Under the pieces are notes generated by a model. It saw only the letters and a program-made list of their open reading frames with translations. It ran no database searches and was not told where the DNA came from. A DNA stretch of 39,833 nucleotides from SHLJ01 sp041618535. Its GTDB lineage: Bacteria > Bacteroidota > Bacteroidia > Flavobacteriales > Flavobacteriaceae. Positions 7,354-15,881 of this stretch are shown here, one piece after another. A program made the position numbers and the translations under genes. The stretch lies in NCBI GenBank assembly GCA_041618535.1, contig JBFKFP010000006.1, positions 1 to 39,833 on the forward strand, given 5' to 3'. Numbering within the stretch: the first letter of the stretch is position 1; every line of letters starts with the position of its first letter.

Positions 7354-8909
7354 ATCCGATCTTTGATTTTCTTGGCGCTATTCCCTGGTGGATATGGATA
7401 TTGGCCTTCCTCGGGCTGGTGGCCATACGGGATATCTTTATACAAAAGAAACACACCATAAGCCACAATTATCCCATAGTGGGCCATCTTCGTTATTTTC
7501 TTGAAAGTATCGGCCCCGAGATGCGACAGTATTTTGTTGCAAATAACAGGGAGGAATTACCCTTTAACAGGATAGAAAGAAGCTGGATTTATGCTTCGGC
7601 TAAAAAAGAGAACAATTACGAAGGCTTCGGAACCGATCGGGACATTTATGCCCATCAGCATATCTTTATCAACAATGCCATGATGCCTTTTAAACTGCCT
7701 GCCGGGCATCCCAATCTGCTGGATAAAACCTTTCTGCCGTGTGCCAAGATTATAGGCGATTACAATAAAAGAAGACGGCCATACCGGCCAGCCTCGGTCA
7801 TAAATGTTTCGGCTATGAGTTTTGGGTCGCTTTCAGCTAAAGCGGTAGAGTCACTCAATCGTGGAGCAAGGATTGCCGGAGCCTATCACAATACGGGAGA
7901 GGGAGGGCTTTCTCCTTATCACTGCAATGGCGGTGATGTTGTATTTCACTTCGGAACAGCTTACTTTGGAGTTAGGGATAAGGACGGCAATTTCTCAATG
8001 TCAAAAATGGTTGAAATGGTCGAAAAGCATCCCTATATCAGGGCCATAGAGATCAAGCTTTCGCAAGGAGCCAAGCCCGGGAAAGGAGGCGTTTTACCCG
8101 GAAAGAAAATAAGTCGTGAAATTGCTGAAATCCGCGGGGTTGAGGCGGGAAAAGATGTGCTCTCCCCTCCTTCACACTCGGCTTTCAGTAATGTCAGGGA
8201 ACTGGTAGATCTCATAGAGGAAATAGCTGAGCAAACCGGCCTGCCTGTTGGCATCAAAGCTGCCATTGGCAAACTGGATCAGTGGGAGGAACTTGCAGAG
8301 GTTATGATAAGGACAGGGAAAGGGCCAGACTTTATAACTGTTGACGGTGGTGAAGGTGGTACCGGAGCAGCTCCGCCAAGCTTCGCAGATCATGTTTCCC
8401 TTCCATGGGTTTATGGTTTCAGTGACTTGTACAAGATGTTCCAGGATAGAGGACTTACCGGAAGGCTGGTGTTCATAGGTAGCGGAAAGCTGGGGTTTCC
8501 GGCCAAGGGGGCCATGGCATTCGCAATGGGAGTGGATGTTATTAATGTGGCGAGGGAGGCCATGATGAGTATCGGATGCATCCAGGCCCAGGTGTGTCAT
8601 ACAAATCGATGTCCGAGCGGAGTGGCTACCCAGAACAAATGGCTTCAGAACGGGATTGATATCCCGTTGAAATCGGAGCGCCTGGCCCAGTATTTCAGAA
8701 CATTTAGAAAAGAGCTAATTGAAATAACCCATGCCGCGGGATACGAACATCCTTGCCAGTTCGTTATGTCTGATATCGATGTAAATGTTGATGACCACAA
8801 CCTTTCCAAGGAAATGGATAAAACCTATAATTATGAAAAAGATCCGGTACCATTTCATTCGATGCAGGAATTAAAAGATTGTATATATTTAGGCGGACAA
8901 ACCAATTGA
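7350..8909 (+). CDS. Membrane-anchored FMN-binding glutamate synthase family protein
   Basis: A 519-residue protein related to the FMN/glutamate-synthase domain of GltB, without the glutaminase domain. One transmembrane helix (about residues 8-27, 'IPWWIWILAFLGLVAIRDIF') precedes the barrel. Barrel motifs are 'YHNTGEGGLSPYH', 'DVLSPPSHSAFS', 'GGEGGTGAAPPSFADHVSLPW' (FMN phosphate loop, about 332-345) and the cysteine set C-x5-C-x4-C ending 'CHTNRCPSGVATQ' (about 409-420), which in GltB binds a 3Fe-4S cluster. The usual reaction is reductive transfer of ammonia to 2-oxoglutarate, but free-standing relatives are poorly characterised. I chose ATG 7350 (MNPIFDFLGAIP) over an upstream TTG because it keeps the helix at the N-terminus. 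Confidence 0.9.
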   Translation: MNPIFDFLGAIPWWIWILAFLGLVAIRDIFIQKKHTISHNYPIVGHLRYFLESIGPEMRQYFVANNREELPFNRIERSWIYASAKKENNYEGFGTDRDIYAHQHIFINNAMMPFKLPAGHPNLLDKTFLPCAKIIGDYNKRRRPYRPASVINVSAMSFGSLSAKAVESLNRGARIAGAYHNTGEGGLSPYHCNGGDVVFHFGTAYFGVRDKDGNFSMSKMVEMVEKHPYIRAIEIKLSQGAKPGKGGVLPGKKISREIAEIRGVEAGKDVLSPPSHSAFSNVRELVDLIEEIAEQTGLPVGIKAAIGKLDQWEELAEVMIRTGKGPDFITVDGGEGGTGAAPPSFADHVSLPWVYGFSDLYKMFQDRGLTGRLVFIGSGKLGFPAKGAMAFAMGVDVINVAREAMMSIGCIQAQVCHTNRCPSGVATQNKWLQNGIDIPLKSERLAQYFRTFRKELIEITHAAGYEHPCQFVMSDIDVNVDDHNLSKEMDKTYNYEKDPVPFHSMQELKDCIYLGGQTN

Positions 8910-8922
8910 ACTTATCACTGTT

Positions 8923-9444
8923 ATGGAATTATCACAAATATTTCAACTTCTTCTCTACACCATTCCCGCTCTTGTCACTGGGATCATTGCCTTTTATTTT
9001 TTCCGCGAGCATACCCGTAACGAAGATGGTAGGCGCAGGTTCTTATTGCATAAGGATATGCAGGTACAAACCCTTCCATTGCGGCTTCAGGCCTACGAGC
9101 GCATGGTGCTTTTTCTAGAAAGGATCTCACCAAATAATATAGTCACAAGAATAATTCCAACTTCCTCTGATAAACATAGTTATGAAGCTTTACTTATAGC
9201 AACAATTGAACAAGAGTACGATCATAACCTCTCCCAGCAAATATACCTGACGGACGAGTGCTGGAATGTTATTGCGGCGGCTAAAGCCGCTACCATTCAG
9301 ATCATCAGAAAAGCAGGCTTATCAGAGAAAATCGACTCGGCAGATAAGTTGAGAGAAGTGGTTTTGACAGAGATGATGGAGAAGCGGGCTCCAAGTGACG
9401 CTGCCCTGGCTTTTATCAAACAAGAAGTTAGCGAGTTGTGGTAA
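8923..9444 (+). CDS. Conserved small membrane-anchored protein, function unknown
   Basis: A 173-residue protein with one N-terminal transmembrane helix (about 6-27, 'IFQLLLYTIPALVTGIIAFYFF') and a mostly helical soluble part, including 'PLRLQAYERMVLFLERISP' and the C-terminal 'PSDAALAFIKQEVSELW'. The 'LRLQAYERMVLFLERI' segment is a pattern I know from uncharacterised Flavobacteriaceae proteins, but no function is established. It follows the glutamate-synthase-like gene by 13 bases and is probably cotranscribed. Its last 17 bases overlap the end of the convergent patatin gene. Confidence 0.82.
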   Translation: MELSQIFQLLLYTIPALVTGIIAFYFFREHTRNEDGRRRFLLHKDMQVQTLPLRLQAYERMVLFLERISPNNIVTRIIPTSSDKHSYEALLIATIEQEYDHNLSQQIYLTDECWNVIAAAKAATIQIIRKAGLSEKIDSADKLREVVLTEMMEKRAPSDAALAFIKQEVSELW

Positions 9445-10363
9445 TATCGAAACCAGAGCCTTTTAATTCGTTGGAAGGGGAACTCAGGTGCTTTTCTTTT
9501 GCATAATCGAATCCTTCCTGCCACCACTTGCGCATCAATCGTTTGCTGAAGATCAGCGAGTTTTCTGTTAGCCGGCTGGGTGTATAGTACAAATTAAGGT
9601 TGACATCGTTATTTCTTGCGGCTAATTTTCCGATTATAACGTCATTTCGTTCCACCTGGTCAAGCAAATGCCCGAAAAGACTTAACATTAGTGAGAATGG
9701 ATTTTTACCGAGCACCTTTTGCTTGGCCATGCTTTCCGACTCGAGAATAATGGCATCTACATCGGTCGCTCCCCGGGCGATTGCCTCCCTGATCGGCACC
9801 AGGCAACCCAGTCCGCCATCGGCGTATTCATAACCATTGACCGTAGCAAGAGACATAAACGGTATATAATTGCAGGAGATCCAGATCCAGTTGCAGAATT
9901 CCTCGTAGGAACATTCCTTAATCGATTTGTATTCCACCCTGTTCATAGAAAGGTTAGTAACAGTAACTACAACATCCTCCTTTGTATTCCTGATCTCCTG
10001 GAATTCTTCATAGGTAAATTGCCTTCTTATGTTTCGCTTCAGGGTCTTGCTTTCCCCAAATGTCCTTTTAAGCTTGATAAACTGCCATAAGGAGTTCACA
10101 AAATCGATAGAAACGAATTCACGATTTCCTTTCTTTCTCTGAACAAACGGGCTTACACTGAAAATATCTCCCTGAGTGACATTGGTGAAAATATCGTATA
10201 TCTTTGGAATCTTGTTCAAAGCCAGGTGAGGCACCAGCAGGCTGCCTGTTGAGGTTCCTAGCAGCACATCGTATTCCCGTTTTTGAACCTCGATCAGGTA
10301 TTGGGCCACACCGCCGGCGAACGCTCCTTTACTCCCCCCTCCCGAAATGACTAAAGCCCTCAT
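9428..10363 (-). CDS. Patatin-like phospholipase
   Basis: A 311-residue Ser/Asp-dyad lipid acyl hydrolase. The oxyanion loop 'SGGGSKGAF' (about 7-15), nucleophile elbow G-T-S-T-G (Ser38) and catalytic Asp in 'YEYADGGLGCLVP' (about 182) are all present, so it should be active. No signal peptide is visible, suggesting a cytoplasmic enzyme on membrane lipids. The Bacteroidetes-wide form of this family is small, as here, and not fused to a BamA-like barrel. Its ATG overlaps the stop of the upstream M1 peptidase gene by 4 bases, so translation is probably coupled. Its 3' end overlaps a convergent gene by 17 bases. Confidence 0.93.
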   Translation of the reverse strand: MRALVISGGGSKGAFAGGVAQYLIEVQKREYDVLLGTSTGSLLVPHLALNKIPKIYDIFTNVTQGDIFSVSPFVQRKKGNREFVSIDFVNSLWQFIKLKRTFGESKTLKRNIRRQFTYEEFQEIRNTKEDVVVTVTNLSMNRVEYKSIKECSYEEFCNWIWISCNYIPFMSLATVNGYEYADGGLGCLVPIREAIARGATDVDAIILESESMAKQKVLGKNPFSLMLSLFGHLLDQVERNDVIIGKLAARNNDVNLNLYYTPSRLTENSLIFSKRLMRKWWQEGFDYAKEKHLSSPSNELKGSGFDITTTR

Positions 10364-12321
10364 CTCTCGTTTAGTTTTTCCAGTTCTTCACGGGCAAATT
10401 TAGACATTTGCCAATTATGATGGGATACCGCCTCCCTTAAATTGGATTTACATCGCTCTTCACATAATCCCATCATTCGAAGATAATTAAAAGCCCTGAT
10501 CCGGACCGAAGGATTATAGACGTTTGAGGTATATTCAATTAATTCAGAAAAGTGACCAGGTTTGGCATCAGACTCGTATTCCTGAGTATTCAGGCTTAGA
10601 ACAAGCCACAATAACCTGAAGTTCAAATCCGGCAGACCCATGATCCCTCTGGTAAGGCCCAGGTAATCGGCCCGGCTTTCGGGGAAATTGACCCATAAGT
10701 TATATAAGGCCGCTTCCCGTGTTATATATGAAGGATCATCGAGCAGGGATTCATATTGCTTCTGCAGCTCTTCAGGAATTCTTTTCATGTTTAATGCGAT
10801 AGCCTGCCTAACCTTCCATGATTCCTCGAAAAGATCAGTGAAAACCATTTCCGGCCTCTGCTCAATAATCTTTATTTTAATTTCATCCAGGGCGGTAGTC
10901 CTCAGCTGGTCATGACATCTGGATTGAGGAACCTCGCAGTCGGTATTGATATACTCTCTTAACTCGGGAGAGAGCTGGCTCAGGGCATCAAGTGCCCGGT
11001 CAATGGGAAAGTCGTCCGAGATCAACCATACCTCCCTGAAGGCGTCCAGCTCCTGTTCGCTGTTAATCTCGACAAATGACAGGAAATCTTCTGTTTCCAC
11101 ATTTTTAAACCGAAATGCGTTTAAATAATCCTTCACAGAAGCCCTGAAGGCATCTTTTCCCACTAATTCCCTTAGCATAAATAATGTCCAGGCTCCTTTT
11201 TCGTAAAAGGTCAGGCTGTTGGAAGCCGGGTTGAGCAGTGAGGTGCTCTTACCGCTCAAATCTTGCGTTTCCAAAGCCATTGCCGACTCATAAAGCTTCA
11301 TATAGAAATGAAGATCGCCGAAAAGGTATTGCTCCGAGAGAAGGGCATAATAGCTTGCAAAGCCTTCATGAAGCCAGTGATGCACGCCGGAGGATTCCGT
11401 CACCAAGTTACCGAACCATTGATGCGCCAGTTCATGCGCATTAATGTTGACATAATTGTTGTCTTTAAAGGACAGGGAATCTATCATGAAATCATCTGAA
11501 AAGAAGGTGGTGCCTGTATTTTCCATACCTGCATATAAAAAATCATGGATCGGAACCTGCTTGTAATTTTGCCATGGATATGCCATTCCTATCTCCTCTT
11601 CGAGAAAGTCGAATATCTGCTTTGTATACCTGTATGTGGGTTCAACTTTTGCAGAATCCCCCTGCCTGTAATAAAGATGCAATGGTATTCCGGATTCAGA
11701 CTTCATATCCTGCCTGTCATATTTTCCAATGGCTAAGGCAACCAGGTAACTGCTCATCGGAAGATCCATATTATAACTCCAGGAATTCGTAGTCTCGAGC
11801 TCTGACTTATCAATTAATTTTCCGTTTGCAATAACCTCGTATCCCTTGGGAGCTTCAACAGATAGATCGAATTCGATCTTGTCGTTCATATCATCGATGC
11901 TGGGCAGCCAGTTACTGGTGTATTTACCCTGGCCCTGAGTCCAGACCTCATCGGGCGCGGAATTGTCCCATCCCAGGAAATACATCCCTTTTTTTGGACG
12001 GCAATCGTACTGAATTTTAAGATTATGATCGGTTTTTGGCGACCAATCCCGTTTTAATACCAGATGTCGCTTGTCATAAACAAAATCGATCTTTTCATCA
12101 TTCAACGCTACCGCAGTAATGTTCATATCGCGGGCATCGAGAAAAATGGAATCGGTGGTTTTTAGAAGACTGAAACGAAATACCACCTGGCCCCTGACCT
12201 CCTTCTCAAAAGGATCGATCTCAACCTCAACAGTTGCCTGTTTGAAATCTACGACATCGGCTTGCTGGGCATAGAGACATCCGCAAGCCAGAGCAATACA
12301 AAAAAGTAATAACCGTCGCAT
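10360..12321 (-). CDS. M1-family zinc aminopeptidase, secreted
   Basis: A 653-residue gluzincin with signal peptide (RRLLLFCIALACGCLYAQ). The exopeptidase loop 'YAGMENTGTTFF' is followed by the zinc site HELAH (about residue 297) and, exactly 18 residues on, the third ligand Glu in 'HWLHEGFASYYA'. The usual NEGFA is HEGFA here, which leaves the ligand intact. 'FYEKGAWTLFMLRELVG' supplies the catalytic Tyr region. The N-terminal beta domain and C-terminal helical repeats are consistent with M1 enzymes, though the protein is shorter than the 850+ residues of PepN. Likely periplasmic, trimming peptides for uptake. First gene of a unit with the patatin-like phospholipase. Confidence 0.93.
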   Translation of the reverse strand: MRRLLLFCIALACGCLYAQQADVVDFKQATVEVEIDPFEKEVRGQVVFRFSLLKTTDSIFLDARDMNITAVALNDEKIDFVYDKRHLVLKRDWSPKTDHNLKIQYDCRPKKGMYFLGWDNSAPDEVWTQGQGKYTSNWLPSIDDMNDKIEFDLSVEAPKGYEVIANGKLIDKSELETTNSWSYNMDLPMSSYLVALAIGKYDRQDMKSESGIPLHLYYRQGDSAKVEPTYRYTKQIFDFLEEEIGMAYPWQNYKQVPIHDFLYAGMENTGTTFFSDDFMIDSLSFKDNNYVNINAHELAHQWFGNLVTESSGVHHWLHEGFASYYALLSEQYLFGDLHFYMKLYESAMALETQDLSGKSTSLLNPASNSLTFYEKGAWTLFMLRELVGKDAFRASVKDYLNAFRFKNVETEDFLSFVEINSEQELDAFREVWLISDDFPIDRALDALSQLSPELREYINTDCEVPQSRCHDQLRTTALDEIKIKIIEQRPEMVFTDLFEESWKVRQAIALNMKRIPEELQKQYESLLDDPSYITREAALYNLWVNFPESRADYLGLTRGIMGLPDLNFRLLWLVLSLNTQEYESDAKPGHFSELIEYTSNVYNPSVRIRAFNYLRMMGLCEERCKSNLREAVSHHNWQMSKFAREELEKLNER

Positions 12322-12363
12322 AATTTCTCTATATCAAACGTTGCGCCAAATTAATAATTATAC

Positions 12364-12393
12364 TTGTTAATACTCTTAAAAGGATTAATTTAG
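12364..12393 (+). promoter_or_regulatory. Candidate promoter for recG, near-leaderless
   Basis: TTG at 12364-12366, a 19-base spacer, then TAATTTAG (12386-12393), one base off TAnnTTTG. Transcription would start within a few bases of the ATG at 12398, implying little or no leader. Confidence 0.45.
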
Positions 12394-12397
12394 ATCG

Positions 12398-14503
12398 ATG
12401 CGCGATGATTTTCTGCAAACGGCAATTGAATACCTGAAAGGTGTTGGTCCGAATCGGGCTGATTTACTCAGGAAAGAATTGAATATTCACACTTTCCAGG
12501 ACTTGCTGAATCTTTTCCCGAATCGTTACATAGACCGCACTCAATACTACAAGATCAGTGAGCTGCAGCGGAGTTCGGCAGATGTTCAGATTATAGGTGA
12601 AATAATCGACTTTGAAATAGTCGGCCAGAAAGGATCGAGAAGATTGGTCGGAAAGTTCAAGGATGCGACAGGGATAATGGAACTGGTATGGTTCAGGGGA
12701 CATAAATGGATAAGAGAGAGCTTAAAACTCAACGAACCCTATGTGGCATTCGGAAGACCCAAGTGGTTCAATGGTATTTACAGTATGGCACATCCTGAGC
12801 TGGAGCTGCTTAAGGAGCATGAGGCGAACCTGAGGTCTGCCATGCAGCCTGTTTACCCCTCTACTGAAAAACTCAGCAACAGAGGAGTTTCCAACAGGGT
12901 AATCTTTAAAATCCTGCAAAACCTTTTTTTGGAAACCAAGGGAGATTTTCAAGAGACACTTCCTGATCGTGTCCTGAAGGAACTGAAACTAATTTCAAAG
13001 AAAGAGGCCCTTTTCAATATTCATTTTCCAAAGAGCCAGGAGTTATTAGCGAAAGCGCAATTCAGGTTGAAGTTCGAGGAGCTTTTCTACATTCAACTCC
13101 AGCTCATCATGAAAAACCTGATTCACAAACAGAAGATAAAGGGATTTGCCTTTCCGGTAATCGGGGATTATTTCAATCAATTTTACAATACGCATTTACC
13201 CTTCGAGTTGACAGGTGCTCAAAAACGCGTTATAAAGGAGATCAGGCGCGATCTTGGAAGCAATGCCCAAATGAATCGTTTGCTACAGGGGGATGTGGGT
13301 TCAGGAAAAACCATAGTAGCCCTGATGTCAATGCTTATCGCACTTGACAACGGTTACCAAGCCTGTTTAATGGCTCCGACTGAAATTTTGTCAGTCCAGC
13401 ACTTTAATAGTTTAAATGAATACTGTAAAAACTTGAATATCAGTATTAAATTATTAACAGGTTCAACTAAAACTTCAAATAGAAAGACCATTCACCAAGA
13501 TCTGGAAAGTGGCGATTTACAGATTCTGATCGGAACCCACGCACTGCTTGAAGATAAAGTGAAATTCAAAAATCTCGGTCTTGCCGTGATCGATGAGCAG
13601 CACAGATTTGGCGTGGCCCAGAGAAGTAAACTTTGGAATAAAAACATCTCCCCTCCTCATGTGCTGATAATGACAGCAACTCCTATTCCAAGGACATTGG
13701 CCATGTCTGTATATGGCGATCTTGACGTTTCCGTAATTGATGAAATGCCGGCCGGGCGAAAGCCGGTAAAAACCGTTCACAGGTATGACAGCAACCGCTT
13801 GAAGGTCTTGAGATTTATGAAGGACGAGATTGCGAAAGGAAGGCAAATCTATATAGTGTATCCGTTGATTCAGGAAAGTGAGACCATGGATTATAAAGAC
13901 CTTATGGATGGCTATGCCGGCATTGAGCGCGATTTTCCAAAGCCTCAATACCAGGTTTCCATTGTTCATGGTAAAATGAAATCAGCCGATAAGGATTTTG
14001 AAATGCAGCGCTTTGTTAATGGTGAAACCCATATCATGGTGGCTACAACGGTGATTGAAGTTGGTGTAGATGTTCCCAACGCCAGTGTGATGATAATCGA
14101 AAGCGCTGAACGATTCGGACTGTCACAGTTGCACCAGCTTCGGGGTCGTGTAGGGCGTGGTGCTGAACAAAGTTATTGCATCCTTATCACCGGCCACAAA
14201 CTCAGCCAGGACAGTAAAACCCGCATTGAGACCATGGTGAGCACCAATGACGGATTCGAAATAGCCGAGGTCGATCTGAAGTTAAGAGGGCCGGGAGACC
14301 TGATGGGAACCCAGCAAAGTGGCGTTCTGAACCTTAAGATCGCAAATCTGGTAAGGGATAAAAATATTTTATTGCAAGCCCGGCACGAAGCGGGGAAAAT
14401 ACTCAAAGCAGATCCCCAACTCACATCACCCGATAACAAGCGTGTAAACAAAACCTATCGGCAGCTCGGAAGGTTCAAAAACATCTGGAATTATATAGGC
14501 TGA
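12398..14503 (+). CDS. recG: ATP-dependent DNA helicase RecG
   Basis: A 701-residue branch-migration helicase that remodels stalled forks and Holliday junctions. The N-terminal wedge/OB region (about 1-240; 'YLKGVGPNRADLLRKELNI', 'GEIIDFEIVGQKGSRRLVGKFKDATGIMELVWF' pattern) contacts the junction. Helicase motifs follow: Walker A 'QGDVGSGKTIVAL' (about 297-309), 'APTEILSVQH', 'VIDEQHRFGVAQR' (about 396), 'MTATPIPRTLAM', 'ATTVIEVGVDVPNAS' and 'QLHQLRGRVGRG'. The end carries the TRG-type 'EVDLKLRGPGDLMGTQQSG'. Length is normal. Divergent from the M1 peptidase across a 76-base AT-rich gap; no downstream partner. Confidence 0.97.
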   Translation: MRDDFLQTAIEYLKGVGPNRADLLRKELNIHTFQDLLNLFPNRYIDRTQYYKISELQRSSADVQIIGEIIDFEIVGQKGSRRLVGKFKDATGIMELVWFRGHKWIRESLKLNEPYVAFGRPKWFNGIYSMAHPELELLKEHEANLRSAMQPVYPSTEKLSNRGVSNRVIFKILQNLFLETKGDFQETLPDRVLKELKLISKKEALFNIHFPKSQELLAKAQFRLKFEELFYIQLQLIMKNLIHKQKIKGFAFPVIGDYFNQFYNTHLPFELTGAQKRVIKEIRRDLGSNAQMNRLLQGDVGSGKTIVALMSMLIALDNGYQACLMAPTEILSVQHFNSLNEYCKNLNISIKLLTGSTKTSNRKTIHQDLESGDLQILIGTHALLEDKVKFKNLGLAVIDEQHRFGVAQRSKLWNKNISPPHVLIMTATPIPRTLAMSVYGDLDVSVIDEMPAGRKPVKTVHRYDSNRLKVLRFMKDEIAKGRQIYIVYPLIQESETMDYKDLMDGYAGIERDFPKPQYQVSIVHGKMKSADKDFEMQRFVNGETHIMVATTVIEVGVDVPNASVMIIESAERFGLSQLHQLRGRVGRGAEQSYCILITGHKLSQDSKTRIETMVSTNDGFEIAEVDLKLRGPGDLMGTQQSGVLNLKIANLVRDKNILLQARHEAGKILKADPQLTSPDNKRVNKTYRQLGRFKNIWNYIG

Positions 14504-14648
14504 ACCACCCCTTATTTTCGCTGTTCACGGTAATATTTACCTCTAATTAAGGCTTTACGCACCTATCATCTTATTTCATCGGGGATTTCGAGTTTTTCGT
14601 CCTGAGCACCACCCGGTTAACGTAAAAATTTTCAACTAATCGAATTTC
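14504..14648. other. Intergenic segment with no visible gene
   Basis: First 145 bases of the 202-base gap between recG and the orphan lipoprotein. I see no clear terminator for recG, no convincing small ORF and no repeat. The remaining part holds the candidate promoter at 14649-14680. Confidence 0.5.
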
Positions 14649-14680
14649 TTGGGGCGGCTAAGGCCCTAATCCTACTTTTA
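14649..14680 (+). promoter_or_regulatory. Candidate promoter for the orphan lipoprotein
   Basis: TTG at 14649-14651, a 21-base spacer and TACTTTTA (14673-14680), one base off TAnnTTTG, 25 bases before the ATG at 14706. Confidence 0.4.
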
Positions 14681-14705
14681 CCAACGGAACCCCAAATCTC
14701 CAGAC

Positions 14706-15764
14706 ATGAAAAATCTATTTTACCTAACCTTTATGGTCGTGAGCGTTTTCTATAGCTGCTCAGTCGAAGAAGCAGATTCCCTTGCTTCTTATTCAGTGAT
14801 CGATTTAAATGCCGCGGATGCCAAAATCCAGTCGAGAACGACGGGAACAGCACCATTATGTTTCAGAAAACAACTTAAAACCGATACTGACCAGCGTGTC
14901 GGATGGTTGATGTTTTACGTGCATGAACATGAAGTTCAGGTCGATTTCAGGATCTCCACCGAATATAGTTTTGATAAAACCAATCTCAGTCTCCAACCTA
15001 TCGCTCAGGAAGAGATAGATATGCTGGACGCAGAGCTTCCCAATACAGACCAATTTGAATATCAAACAAATCACGGTCCGAATGTGAACAAATATACCTA
15101 TATGATAAGCAGGAATGATGTGGGGCAATTTTGCCAGATGGCAGGTCATGCACTTGTAACAAATAGTAAAGGTGAACCCATGGATATCTGGGCAGACAAA
15201 TGGAACACATTTGTTCTGGCCGATTTCAGCAATTGCGGAACCTGGCCTGATGAGCCTTTTTTAAGCACGGCACCCGACGTTGATTTTTATGCACCGCTCA
15301 TGGCTGAATCTTCCGGTGAGTTTCCTGTTTTCGGAAATTCTTCAGACACGGTTTCCGTTGACCAGGATAATCCCATAACAGAGGGTTATGTCGACATTCC
15401 ATTGGTATTTTCCAATATTCCGGTTGGATTGAAGAACGCTGTTCTTAAAATAGAATTCACAGATCTCGATCTTCATACCGACATTATTAGTTCCGGGGGG
15501 AACATAGTGGAATTTAAAGAATCCTTAATGCTTATGGACAGCGATGGTAAGATCCTTTACGAATTAAACGAGCAAAGTGAACAGGACGGTGATTTTACCT
15601 GGACATACAATATTTCTGATAATTATATCAGCACTGGGGAAATGCAGCTGACAGCCCGAGTTAGTGCAAGTTTAGCACTTATTCAAGGAAATGGCATATC
15701 GGCTACCAATACGATGGAGTACATGAAAAATATTTCGATTACCGGGGAGGTAATCATCAAATAA
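14706..15764 (+). CDS. Orphan lipoprotein of unknown function
   Basis: A 352-residue protein with a lipoprotein signal (KNLFYLTFMVVSVFYSCS, lipid Cys about residue 19). The middle region (about 50-200) contains three Cys ('PLCFRKQL', 'GQFCQMAGHALV', 'SNCGTWPDEPF') and a pattern 'NKYTYMISRNDVGQFCQMAGHAL'. The C-terminal third is beta-rich ('VLKIEFTDLDLHTDIISS', 'MQLTARVSASLALIQG') like an Ig-type sandwich. I do not recognise the family and infer only a surface or periplasmic location. It stands alone between its own candidate promoter and a strong terminator. Confidence 0.8.
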   Translation: MKNLFYLTFMVVSVFYSCSVEEADSLASYSVIDLNAADAKIQSRTTGTAPLCFRKQLKTDTDQRVGWLMFYVHEHEVQVDFRISTEYSFDKTNLSLQPIAQEEIDMLDAELPNTDQFEYQTNHGPNVNKYTYMISRNDVGQFCQMAGHALVTNSKGEPMDIWADKWNTFVLADFSNCGTWPDEPFLSTAPDVDFYAPLMAESSGEFPVFGNSSDTVSVDQDNPITEGYVDIPLVFSNIPVGLKNAVLKIEFTDLDLHTDIISSGGNIVEFKESLMLMDSDGKILYELNEQSEQDGDFTWTYNISDNYISTGEMQLTARVSASLALIQGNGISATNTMEYMKNISITGEVIIK

Positions 15765-15798
15765 TTTCAGTTTATTCCAGTACTTAAATCTGAATAGG

Positions 15799-15822
15799 GG
15801 CCACTTGATGTGGCCTTTTTTT
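15799..15822 (+). terminator. Terminator after the orphan lipoprotein
   Basis: Stem GGCCAC/GTGGCC (15799-15804 with 15810-15815), TTGAT loop, then seven T. Confidence 0.9.
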
Positions 15823-15829
15823 ATTCAAT

Positions 15830-15854
15830 AAAAAACCCGGGCCTTCGCCCGGGT
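15830..15854 (-). terminator. Terminator after the DUF2911 gene
   Basis: On the minus strand a perfect 8-base stem (ACCCGGGC at 15835-15842 with GCCCGGGT at 15847-15854, 4-base loop) runs into a T-run at 15835-15830. It sits eight bases from the opposing terminator, so two oppositely oriented terminators separate these convergent genes. Confidence 0.92.
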
Positions 15855-15881
15855 GGCAAACAAACCATAACCGTTTGTTTA

